Of a stretch of DNA of 64,000 nt, positions 35,109 to 42,132 are shown piece after piece. The first letter of the stretch is position 1. Each line of letters opens with the position of its first letter. Location: assembly GCA_041394725.1 (NCBI GenBank), contig JAWKHR010000028.1, positions 17,641-81,640 on the forward strand, read 5' to 3'. This stretch comes from JAWKHR01 sp041394725. GTDB lineage: Bacteria; Acidobacteriota; Vicinamibacteria; Vicinamibacterales; SCN-69-37. The translations under genes and the position numbers were made by a program. The notes below the pieces were generated by a model. It saw nothing but the letters and a program-made list of their open reading frames with translations, was not told where the DNA came from and made no database searches.

Positions 35109-35526
35109 CGGCCGGTCACCGTCGCCGTCCTCGCCGACGCCGACGTCGTTCCTGACGGGCACGTGGACCGGAACGATCACGATTCAGGTCAATCCCGGTG
35201 ACCCCGATGCGCCGCCGCCGACCACCGGACCGATGACCTGGACGTTCGTCGTCGTCCCGCAGACGGATCTGCGGACGTTCACGGCGACGATCCGCTCGCA
35301 GGATCCCTGGCTGACCATGGAGACGACGGCGTCCAGCGCGCTAACACCGGCGAACACACCGCCCACGCAGATCAGCACGCAGGGCGAGTACAACTCTCCG
35401 CGCGGCTGCCGCGGAACGTTCGCCAGCATCGGCACTGCACAGGCGACCCGCATTGAGGCCGACTTCAACGGCAGTGACTGCCAGCTCGCCACGTTCTCGG
35501 GGACGCTGGTGCTTGCGAAGCGATGA
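35044..35526 (+). CDS. Small exported lipoprotein overlapping trbB
   Basis: A 160-residue lipoprotein: signal with lipobox LLAGC (Cys at about 21), then a Ser/Pro/Thr-rich linker and a beta-rich domain (TGTWTGTITI, GPMTWTFVV, ending DCQLATFSGTLVL) with one internal cysteine pair. AAGGAGG precedes the ATG. It overlaps trbB by 65 bases in another frame. TrbK, the entry-exclusion lipoprotein of RP4, is an analogue in position and type, but there is no sequence recognition. Confidence 0.75.
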   Translation: MKASAPGRVIPIALFLLLAGCDGRSPSPSSPTPTSFLTGTWTGTITIQVNPGDPDAPPPTTGPMTWTFVVVPQTDLRTFTATIRSQDPWLTMETTASSALTPANTPPTQISTQGEYNSPRGCRGTFASIGTAQATRIEADFNGSDCQLATFSGTLVLAKR

Positions 35527-35533
35527 GGAACGC

Positions 35534-36065
35534 GTGCGGGTCGATCAGGACGCGCCACTTCGGTTCCTCAGGACGGCGTTCCTGCCGGACGACTGGATCG
35601 CCGTGCTCCTGAAGTCGCACGGCACCGGCGAGGTCGTCCACGCGGTTGCCCGGCTTCTTCAACCACAAGTACAGCCCCGCGCATCTGGTCGAGGTCGGCT
35701 ACGGCGAAGCGCGGTCGGCGTACGGCGTCCACGACGTTCCGGATGTCCCGACGCTGGCCAAAGTGTACGAGCCTCTCGCGCCACACCGCGCTCCACGAAG
35801 CGGCAGGACGCCGATGATCGAGCGAGCGCGCCGCTACTTGGCGGCCACGCCGCCGGCAATTGAGGGACAGCGAGGTGACGTCAGGACGTTCTGTGTGTGC
35901 TGCCGACTAATCGATCGGTTCGGACTCACGGAAGACGAGGCGATGCACCTGCTCACCGGGTGGAACGCTCGATGTCAGCCGCCATGGACGGTTCGCGAGT
36001 TGGTTGCCAAAGTGCGGTCAGCCACACGAACTCATCAAGTTGCTCCACAAGACGACAGCAGTTGA
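35534..36065 (+). pseudogene. RepB-like primase remnant with internal deletion
   Basis: The first part, beginning near 35534, reads DQDAPLRFLRTAFLPDDWIAVLLKSHGTGEVVHAV. It then breaks at about 35640 and continues in another frame with TRLPGFFNHKYSPAHLVEVGY and the C-terminal primase segment (IERARRYLAATPPAIEGQ, FCVCCRLIDRFGLTEDEA, LLTGWNARCQPPW). In intact RepB-like primases I recall about 150 residues between the FLKSYETG-like and TRLPGFFNHKY blocks. They are missing here, so this is a deleted copy. The remainder from 35646 could still be translated as a 139-residue fragment. It separates the transfer operon from mer. Confidence 0.7.
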
Positions 36066-36125
36066 CGTCGGAGGTGCACTTGCGGATCGTCTCGCGCGAC
36101 GCCCCAGCGGGGTAGATGAAGACAG

Positions 36126-36518
36126 TCAGGCCGACCGTGAGAGTGTGTCGATGATCGGGCACTCCGGCACCGTACCGCCGCGGCACTTGGCGGCCGTCTG
36201 GGCGAGCGTGCGCTCCATCCGGCGCAGGTCGGCGATCTTGCGGCGGACTTCGTCGAGGTGCGCGAGCGCCGCGGCTCGCACCTCGCCGCACGTCACGCGG
36301 CGGCGATCGACGAGACCCAGCAACGTTCTGAGCTCCTCGATCGTGAACCCCAGTTCGCGACCGCGCATGATGAAACGCAGCCGGCCTTCGTGCGCCTCGG
36401 CGTACCGCCGATGGCCGCTGGACGATCGCGGCGGATCCGGCATGAGCCCCGTCTGCTCGTAGTAGCGAATCGTTTCGAGATGACAGCCCGTTCGGCGGGC
36501 CAGCTCTCCGCGCCTCAT
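36126..36518 (-). CDS. merR: MerR, mercury-responsive regulator
   Basis: A 130-residue MerR: winged-helix N-terminus (GELARRTGCHLETIRYYEQTG), long dimerisation helix and the three metal-binding cysteines, Cys77 (RRVTCGE), Cys112 and Cys120 (KCRGGTVPECPII). It represses and, with Hg(II), activates the divergent merTPA promoter by underwinding its 19-bp spacer. The start at 36518 has the intergenic operator in front. Spacing C-x7-C is one residue shorter than in Tn501 MerR. Confidence 0.93.
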   Translation of the reverse strand: MRRGELARRTGCHLETIRYYEQTGLMPDPPRSSSGHRRYAEAHEGRLRFIMRGRELGFTIEELRTLLGLVDRRRVTCGEVRAAALAHLDEVRRKIADLRRMERTLAQTAAKCRGGTVPECPIIDTLSRSA

Positions 36519-36570
36519 CGCCCTTCTCCCCCCAATCGGACTCGGTACGGCAGTTTCGGCCCACCGCCCC

Positions 36571-36601
36571 TTGCACCTGTAGTTCCTACAGGCTTTAGCC
36601 T
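36571..36601 (+). promoter_or_regulatory. mer promoter/operator with 19-bp spacer
   Basis: The -35 TTGCAC (36571-36576) and -10 TAGCCT (36596-36601) are separated by 19 bp. Inside is a perfect dyad, CCTGTAG-TTC-CTACAGG (36576-36592), the typical MerR-family operator. It drives merTPA and probably merR in the other direction. Confidence 0.85.
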
Positions 36602-36608
36602 GACGTAC

Positions 36609-36974
36609 ATGGACACGTCGTCGCAACCCGGGTCGTCGGATCGCCTGCTGGCGGCCGGCGGGATCGTCGGCGCCCTGGTCGCCTCCTCGTGCTGCGTGCT
36701 GCCGCTTGCCCTCGTGACGCTCGGCGTCGGCGGCGCGTGGATGAGCCGGCTGACGGCCCTCGCGCCCTACAAGTGGTACGTGCTGATCTGCACAACGGTG
36801 CTCCTGGGGATCGGGTTCTGGCACACCTACTGGCGGCCAGCGCGGGCGTGCGAGGCAGGCAGCGTGTGTGCCGTGCCGGCCTCTCGTCGGTTCACGAAGG
36901 CGGCGCTCTGGGCGGGCGCTGGCCTGGTGGCGCTCTCGGCGAGCGTCGATCTGTGGGCTCCGCTCTTCTGGTGA
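36609..36974 (+). CDS. merT: MerT mercuric ion transporter
   Basis: A 121-residue inner-membrane protein with three hydrophobic segments. The paired Cys28-Cys29 in the first helix (SSCCVLPLAL) and the second pair Cys81/Cys87 in the cytoplasmic loop (ACEAGSVCA) are the expected mercury relay. It receives Hg(II) from MerP and passes it to MerA. Start at 36609, just after the promoter. Confidence 0.94.
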   Translation: MDTSSQPGSSDRLLAAGGIVGALVASSCCVLPLALVTLGVGGAWMSRLTALAPYKWYVLICTTVLLGIGFWHTYWRPARACEAGSVCAVPASRRFTKAALWAGAGLVALSASVDLWAPLFW

Positions 36975-36984
36975 GGTGAACATC

Positions 36985-37320
36985 ATGAAACGTATTCCCG
37001 TGTTCGTGGTCGGAACGGTCGTGGCGCTGGTCGCCGTCGCGGCCTTGTGGACGGATCGATCGGCACCGGCGCAGGAGTCCGCGACGCCAACAGTCGCGGC
37101 GAATCTGGAGACGAAGGTGTTCCGCGTCGAGCAGATGACGTGCGCGACCTGTCCCATCACGGTGAAGACCGCGATGGCCAGCGTCAGGGGCGTCGCAGCG
37201 GTCGAAGTGGACTTCGAGTCCAAGACGGCGAGGGTGACCTTCGATCCGGCCGTCGCGACGCCGGAACAGATTGCCGCAGCCTCGACCAACGCTGGATACC
37301 CGGCCTCGCCGGCGTCATAG
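36985..37320 (+). CDS. merP: MerP periplasmic mercury-binding protein
   Basis: A 111-residue protein: signal peptide (about 1-30), then one HMA domain with MTCATC (Cys53 and Cys56) and the beta-alpha-beta pattern ending TNAGYPAS. It captures Hg(II) in the periplasm and delivers it to MerT. GAGGTG precedes the ATG. Contrast with the TGA-containing homologue at 40558. Confidence 0.93.
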   Translation: MKRIPVFVVGTVVALVAVAALWTDRSAPAQESATPTVAANLETKVFRVEQMTCATCPITVKTAMASVRGVAAVEVDFESKTARVTFDPAVATPEQIAAASTNAGYPASPAS

Positions 37321-37327
37321 GCCGGCC

Positions 37328-38749
37328 ATGACAGACGGACAACGGACGCGCATCGACGCGGACCTCGTGGTCCTCGGCGGGGGATCGGCCGGGTTCGCTG
37401 CAGCGATTCGGGCTGCCGAACTGGGCGCGCAGGTCACGCTCGTCGAGGGCGGCACGCTCGGCGGCACGTGCGTGAACGTCGGCTGTGTGCCGTCGAAAAC
37501 GCTCATTCGTGCGGCCGAGGCACACCACCGAGCTGGTCGTCACACGTTCGAGGGTGTGCAGACCTGCGCCCAGACACCAGATCTGGCACGCGTCGTCGCG
37601 CAAAAGGATGCACTAGTCGCTGAACTCCGTCAGCAGAAGTACTGGGACGTCTTGGCCGCCTACCCAGGCATCACCCTTCGCCAGGGCCGCGCAGTGCTGA
37701 ATGGTGACCTGTCGGTGTCCGTCGATGGCGGCATGGTCAGCGCCCCGCGCGTCATCGTGACGACCGGCGCGTCGGCGTGGGCGCCCCCCATTCCCGGACT
37801 GGCGGAAGCGGGGTACCTCACCAGCACGGAAGCGTTGAGCCTCACCACGCTGCCCGCGTCGATGATCGTCATCGGTGGCAGCGCCGTCGGGCTGGAGATC
37901 GCGCAGCTCTATGCGCGCCTCGGCACGCGCGTGACGGTCCTCGAGGCGATGTCCACCTTGGTGCCGGCCGAAGATGCCGACGTCGGCGCCGCCTTGACCG
38001 GCTATCTCCAAGCGGAAGGGCTCGATGTCCGAACCGGCGTCTCGGTCGGCGGCGTGACGCGAAACGACGGCACCTATCGGGTCGAGGCCACGACCGACCT
38101 CGGCACGGAGACGTTCGAGGCCGAGCACCTGCTCATCGCGACCGGCCGGCGTGCAAACACCCGGGACTTCGGTTTGGAAAGCGCCGGGATCGAGCTGGGC
38201 GAGAAGGGCGAGATCCTGGTCAACGAGTACTTGCAGACTGCCCGGCCCGAGGTGTACGCGGCCGGGGACGTCATCGGCGACCCGATGTTCGTGTACGTCG
38301 CGGCCTACGGCGGGACGCTCGCCGCGGAGAACGCGCTTCGGGGCAACGCGCGCCGTTACGACCTCTCGGCCCTTCCCCGCGTCACGTTCACGGATCCACA
38401 AGTCGCCAGCGTGGGCGTCACGGAGGACGGCGCGCAGCGGGATGGCCTGGATGTGATCGCGGCGCGCTTGCCGCTGTCGTACGTCCCGCGGGCGCTCGCG
38501 GCGCGCGAGACCCGCGGGTTCATCAAGCTGGTCGCCGACCGTACGACGGCGCGCCTCCTCGGCGCACAGGTCATCGCAGCCGAGGCGGGCGAGATGATTC
38601 AAGAACCGACGATGGCGATTCGGCATGGCCTGACCGTGGACGACCTCGCCGCAGCGTTCCACCCCTATCTCACGCTATCGGAAGGCATCAAGCTCGCGGC
38701 GCAGACATTCACGAAGGACGTGCGGACGCTGTCGTGCTGCGCCGTGTGA
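37328..38749 (+). CDS. merA: MerA mercuric reductase
   Basis: Reduces Hg(II) to volatile Hg(0) using NADPH. The 473-residue flavoprotein has the FAD-binding GGGSAGFAAA (17-26), redox pair Cys48/Cys53 (GGTCVNVGCVPSK), an NAD(P) site (VIGGSAVGLE) and the C-terminal vicinal Cys470-Cys471 (LSCCAV) that binds mercury. There is no N-terminal MerP-like domain, so it is a short-form MerA. Start at 37328, 7 bases after merP. Confidence 0.97.
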   Translation: MTDGQRTRIDADLVVLGGGSAGFAAAIRAAELGAQVTLVEGGTLGGTCVNVGCVPSKTLIRAAEAHHRAGRHTFEGVQTCAQTPDLARVVAQKDALVAELRQQKYWDVLAAYPGITLRQGRAVLNGDLSVSVDGGMVSAPRVIVTTGASAWAPPIPGLAEAGYLTSTEALSLTTLPASMIVIGGSAVGLEIAQLYARLGTRVTVLEAMSTLVPAEDADVGAALTGYLQAEGLDVRTGVSVGGVTRNDGTYRVEATTDLGTETFEAEHLLIATGRRANTRDFGLESAGIELGEKGEILVNEYLQTARPEVYAAGDVIGDPMFVYVAAYGGTLAAENALRGNARRYDLSALPRVTFTDPQVASVGVTEDGAQRDGLDVIAARLPLSYVPRALAARETRGFIKLVADRTTARLLGAQVIAAEAGEMIQEPTMAIRHGLTVDDLAAAFHPYLTLSEGIKLAAQTFTKDVRTLSCCAV

Positions 38750-38848
38750 GGCTCGGATGAAGGGGTTCGACGACCGGTCGTCGGGGTCGGCGCGGCTCCG
38801 GGACGATCCGACGACTCTCCTGCCGGCCGGCCTGCCTGCGGCCCGCGC

Positions 38849-38880
38849 TTGACCCTGAGCCTTACTCAAGGGTCTAGACT
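38849..38880 (+). promoter_or_regulatory. MerR-family promoter/operator for the second mer-like operon
   Basis: The -35 TTGACC (38849-38854) and -10 TAGACT (38875-38880) are 20 bp apart, and the spacer with its edges holds a dyad, GACCCTGAG...CTCAAGGGTC (38851-38874). The long spacer and central dyad are the MerR-type arrangement. The regulator gene starts 16 bases downstream, so it is autoregulated. Confidence 0.8.
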
Positions 38881-38896
38881 GGCCTCTGGAGGTTCG

Positions 38897-39361
38897 ATGC
38901 GCTCGCTGAGGGTCGGTGAGGTCGCGAAACAGGCTGGCGTCAGTCTGCACGCGATTCACTACTACGAGCGGCGTGGCCTCCTACCGACGCCGCCTCGAAC
39001 AGCGACGAACTACCGTGCCTTCTCCCCAGACACGGTGACGCGCGTTCGGTTCATCAAGCACGCGCAGGAGCTCGGATTCACGTTGGATGAGATCAAGGAG
39101 CTCTTGTCCCTTCGGGCCCGCCCGCAGTCACGGTGCGCCCAGGTGTATCGCCGAACGGAGGCCAAGGTCGCGGACATCGACAATCGGATCGTGGCGCTCC
39201 GCGCCATGCGCACGGCCCTGGCTGCCCTGCTCGCGCAATGCGAGGGCGAGGCGCCCATCAGCGCGTGCCCGATCCTCGACGCGATGGATTCGATGACGTC
39301 CACCGGCCCGGCGGCGGCTTCGCCCAGCTCGGCGGTCGACGGGCGCCGTCGGACGCCTTGA
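38897..39361 (+). CDS. Second MerR-family metal regulator
   Basis: A 154-residue MerR protein: N-terminal winged-helix (VGEVAKQAGVSLHAIHYYERRG) and Cys80, Cys115, Cys124. The C-x8-C spacing of the last pair matches Tn501 MerR, suggesting Hg(II) or a similar soft metal. A 25-residue Ala/Ser/Pro tail is extra. TGGAGG precedes the ATG. It is the first gene of a plus-strand operon with a thioredoxin-like protein and the TGA-containing MerP homologue. Confidence 0.9.
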   Translation: MRSLRVGEVAKQAGVSLHAIHYYERRGLLPTPPRTATNYRAFSPDTVTRVRFIKHAQELGFTLDEIKELLSLRARPQSRCAQVYRRTEAKVADIDNRIVALRAMRTALAALLAQCEGEAPISACPILDAMDSMTSTGPAAASPSSAVDGRRRTP

Positions 39362-39428
39362 CTCCAGACCGCGGTACAGGGTCGAGGATTGATCGAGGAA
39401 GTTGAAGAGCCATACAGGAAGGTTGGAC

Positions 39429-39689
39429 ATGCTGAAACGTCGGGTCGAAATCCTAAGCGCTGGGTGTCCCGTCTGCGACGAGACGATCCGTCTGGTTACC
39501 CGGCTGGCGTGCGGTTCGTGCGAGGTGACGATCGTCGACGTCAGAGAGCCCGGGGCGGCGAAGCGGGCTGCGGCGCTCGGCGTACGGTCGGTGCCCGCCG
39601 TCGTGGTCGACGGTAGCCTCGCGGATTGCTGCGCCTGCGGGCCGAGTGAAGCCGGTCTTCGGGCTGCGGGCATCGGGATGCCTTTGTGA
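39429..39689 (+). CDS. Small thioredoxin-like CPVC protein
   Basis: An 86-residue protein with a thioredoxin/glutaredoxin fold: CPVC (13-16) on the first helix, cis-Pro56 in VRSVPAVVVDG, plus additional cysteines (Cys28, 31, 67, 68, 70). Without a signal peptide it is cytosolic. It may reduce or traffic mercury-bound thiols. AGGAAGG precedes the ATG at 39429. Its stop overlaps the GTG of the next gene. Confidence 0.82.
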   Translation: MLKRRVEILSAGCPVCDETIRLVTRLACGSCEVTIVDVREPGAAKRAAALGVRSVPAVVVDGSLADCCACGPSEAGLRAAGIGMPL

Positions 39690-40546
39690 CACTCGCCAGC
39701 TTGTCGGCGGCTCTCGTCGCGCTCGTCGTGGTGTCCGCGCCGACTGCGGCAACAGGCGAGTCGGGTCACGGGCCGGTCTTCGGCATGACCACGCCCACGA
39801 ATGCGACGGGCGCGTGGGCGCTCGATTTTGGTGTCATGGGAAGGTCGGGCGAAGGCCGCGTGGGGTTGATGACGCGCGTGATGGCCACCTATGGCGTCAC
39901 CGAAGATCTGCAGATCTCCGCATCCGCCCCGCTGGTGTTCGCCTCGGCCCCCTTCGCCGCCGCGCGGGGCACGGCCATGATGCCGGCCAACGGTGATCTC
40001 GAGGCGATTGGCGCATGGCGGTTCCACCGCAGAGGCACGGCTGTGGGCACGAGGGTCGAGAGCACCGCGTACGCCGGCATCATCGTGCCGGGACCACAGC
40101 AGCCCGCGGGCGTGGTTGGCGGTCTCAAGCGCGCTCCCGGACTCTACGTGGCAGGGGCGACGGGCTTGGCATCTCGCAGCCACTACGTCTGGGCCGGCGT
40201 GGGTTACACGCGCTTCGCGGAGCGGAGCGGCGATCGGCGCGCTGACGTGGTCTCGTACAGCGCCGTGTGGGGTTATCGTCCACCGGCACTCCGGACGGAG
40301 TACCCGCACTGGGACTGGCGCCTGTTCGTCGAGCTCACCGGCGAGCGGGCCTCGGACCTTCGCCGCGCCGACATGGTGCAGGATGGTACGGCCGGACACC
40401 AGATCTTCGTTGGCCCGACCGCTCTCGGGATCTTGAGAAACTACGCGATTGAGGGCGGCGTTCAGTTTCCCGTCTATCGGAAGCTGGGCGCAGCCCTGCG
40501 ACGCGAGGCGATCCGGTATGCGGTGAATCTCAGCTACTTCTTCTGA
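39686..40546 (+). CDS. Exported beta-barrel-like protein, putative outer-membrane transporter
   Basis: A 286-residue exported protein with signal peptide (about 1-23), then alternating amphipathic strands with aromatic residues and a C-terminal aromatic (SYFF), as in outer-membrane barrels. SGHGPVFGM near the mature N-terminus could contact metal. GTG start at 39686 overlaps the previous stop (GTGA). The barrel call rests on pattern; no family recognised with certainty. Confidence 0.65.
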   Translation: MTLASLSAALVALVVVSAPTAATGESGHGPVFGMTTPTNATGAWALDFGVMGRSGEGRVGLMTRVMATYGVTEDLQISASAPLVFASAPFAAARGTAMMPANGDLEAIGAWRFHRRGTAVGTRVESTAYAGIIVPGPQQPAGVVGGLKRAPGLYVAGATGLASRSHYVWAGVGYTRFAERSGDRRADVVSYSAVWGYRPPALRTEYPHWDWRLFVELTGERASDLRRADMVQDGTAGHQIFVGPTALGILRNYAIEGGVQFPVYRKLGAALRREAIRYAVNLSYFF

Positions 40547-40557
40547 GGAGGAACATC

Positions 40558-41076
40558 ATGCAAGGGCGTGCATTGTTAACGGTCGCAGCCGTGGTACTGG
40601 CCGGGGCGACGACGCTTCGCGCCGAGTACCGGCAGATCGATCTCACGATCTTTGGCATGGATTGAGCGGTCTGCGCCCACGCCGTGCGCGTGACCATCGA
40701 GAAGATCGCGGGCGTCGAGTCCGCCACCGTGAGCCTCAACGAGGGCCGCGTCGTGATTCGGCTCGCGGCGGACAATGCCGTCACCTTGGCGCAGATCCGC
40801 GAGAGCGTCCGGCGGAACGGTTTCACGCCTCAGGACGCGCGCGTCGAAGCCGCGGCGGAGCTCATGCAGTCAGGCAACCAGTTGCGCTTGAGGATCGCGG
40901 GAACGGGCGAAGTATTCGACGTTCCGTTCGGCGCCCATGACGCCGCCCTGCAGCGGCAACTGCGGGCCTTCTCCGGCTCGCGTGTCCAGACAACCGGCGT
41001 GGTGCATGTGGCGAAGGACGACCGCTCCTCGCCGATCATTCAGGTGACGAGTGTCAAGCCAATCTCTCGCGAATGA
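40558..41076 (+). CDS. MerP-like HMA protein with in-frame TGA, likely selenoprotein (UxxC)
   Basis: Read through the TGA at 40663-40665, this is a 172-residue exported protein. The signal peptide (about 1-22, ending LRAE) is followed by an HMA domain whose motif reads IFGMD-TGA-AVCAH, where the canonical motif is GMxCxxC. TGA therefore sits exactly at the first metal Cys (residue 36) with Cys39 intact. After TGA the frame stays open for 137 codons, with normal HMA features (VTIEKIAGVESATVSL) and a second domain to 41076. A strong GAGGAGG site precedes the ATG at 40558. The most likely reading is selenocysteine. The alternative is a point nonsense mutation. Operon partners are a MerT-like protein, a thioredoxin-like protein and a MerR. 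Confidence 0.8.
40679..40715 (+). promoter_or_regulatory. Candidate SECIS-like stem-loop after the in-frame TGA
   Basis: A possible hairpin: ACGCC (40679-40683) pairs GGCGT (40711-40715), CGCG (40687-40690) pairs CGCG (40707-40710), ATC (40696-40698) pairs GAT (40704-40706), with apical loop GAGAA (40699-40703). The loop begins with G and lies 33 bases after the TGA, within the range I recall for bacterial SECIS elements. The 5' side has two bulges, so the structure is only moderate. Confidence 0.35.
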
Positions 41077-41080
41077 AGGG

Positions 41081-41485
41081 ATGCGCGCGGCGCTCCTTCA
41101 TCGCGCTCTCGGATTCCTGTCGCTGTTCACGTCCTTTGGTACGCTCATCTGCTGCGCACTGCCGGCCTTGCTCGTCCTGGTCGGCCTGGGCGCCTCGGTC
41201 GCCTCCGCACTATCGGCGGCTCCATGGCTCGTGTCGCTCTCGCGTAACAAGGCGTGGGTGTTCGCTGGCGCGGGCGTGCTGATCGGACTGAACGTGGCCT
41301 ACGTCTACGGGTTTGCGCCAGGGCTTCGAACACGCGGCGCCGGCTGCCTTCAAGGTGATTCGCGGGCGTGCGGCGTCGCCGATCGGATGTCCCGGGTCAT
41401 GCTGTGGTCGTCCGCGGTGACGTACGTGGCCGGTGTGTTGGTGGCGTACGTGCTCGGGCCTCTGCTGCTGTGGCTCGACAGTTGA
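41081..41485 (+). CDS. MerT-like membrane protein with CC motif
   Basis: From ATG 41081 a 134-residue inner-membrane protein with about four hydrophobic segments. The first holds a vicinal Cys pair (GTLICCALPALL) and a later loop has C-x7-C (GCLQGDSRACG), parallel to MerT's two pairs. It probably takes metal from the preceding HMA protein across the inner membrane. GTG at 41051, with AGGTGA before it, is an alternative start that would overlap the previous gene by 26 bases. Distinct in sequence from the MerT at 36609. Confidence 0.75.
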   Translation: MRAALLHRALGFLSLFTSFGTLICCALPALLVLVGLGASVASALSAAPWLVSLSRNKAWVFAGAGVLIGLNVAYVYGFAPGLRTRGAGCLQGDSRACGVADRMSRVMLWSSAVTYVAGVLVAYVLGPLLLWLDS

Positions 41486-41549
41486 TCGCTCGCCCTTGGT
41501 GGTCCAGGCGGTTGACAAAGTAGCCGCCACGGTTGAAGATTTCTTGGTG

Positions 41550-41915
41550 ATGTCCACTGTTCGGCCATGGGTCGGCGCCGCGTTGACTGTGGCGTTTGTC
41601 GTGTCCATCGGGGCCCGCTGCCTCGTCGGTCAGGACATGACCGCCGCTCAGATGGCCTGTTGCGTCGGCACTGACCACGAATGCCAATCGGTAGGCGCGG
41701 AGGACTGCTGCGTCGGCAGCGACGCTCAGCAGCGGCCTCCTGCCGATCGCCTCCAGTCGGCCAGCTCGGTGAAGCTCGTGGCGGTCGCTGGATTCACGGC
41801 TATTCCTCCAGATCTTCAGCCGGCGAGCGAGCGCCTCATGCGGACGTTTGACCGCCCCCGTGTGTTCGTTGCCGCTGCTCCGATCCACATCGTCTTCTGC
41901 ACGCTCCTGATCTGA
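41550..41915 (+). CDS. Small exported Cys-rich protein before the cus operon
   Basis: A 121-residue protein: N-terminal hydrophobic signal (about 8-27), two Cys pairs (MACCVGTDHEC and EDCCVGSDAQQ) and a Pro-rich tail ending in a short hydrophobic stretch with Cys. Same layout as proteins at 16187 and 52877. It may bind metal in the periplasm. No family recognised; start weakly supported. Confidence 0.6.
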   Translation: MSTVRPWVGAALTVAFVVSIGARCLVGQDMTAAQMACCVGTDHECQSVGAEDCCVGSDAQQRPPADRLQSASSVKLVAVAGFTAIPPDLQPASERLMRTFDRPRVFVAAAPIHIVFCTLLI

Positions 41916-42132
41916 TCCTTCGCCTTTCCTGCGCTTGAGCGCCGCGCCGCGGACAACGCTGCGCTCTGGCCATCTGATTCTTCCGTCCTGACCCTAGTAG
42001 CGGACGACCGCGCGTGTGAGCGCGCAAGAGGTGGCGCCTGCGTTCAGTGTGCGACCCGGCGATGTCCGGTTCGTCGCGCCGCAGGCACTCGCCGTGGCGT
42101 CGGGCGGATCGTTCGTCATTGGAGGAGAGTGC

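Noticed and set aside
35953..36576. Minus-strand frame extending past merR with LTVFIYPAGASRE
   Set aside because: Overlaps merR in another frame and the primase remnant; no start signal, probably chance.
36985..37320. Canonical merP considered for recoding
   Set aside because: Both metal cysteines are encoded by ordinary Cys codons in MTCATC.
39686..40546. Reading the barrel-like protein as a specific known transporter family
   Set aside because: Only the strand pattern and C-terminal aromatic residue support a barrel; no family motif is clear enough to name.
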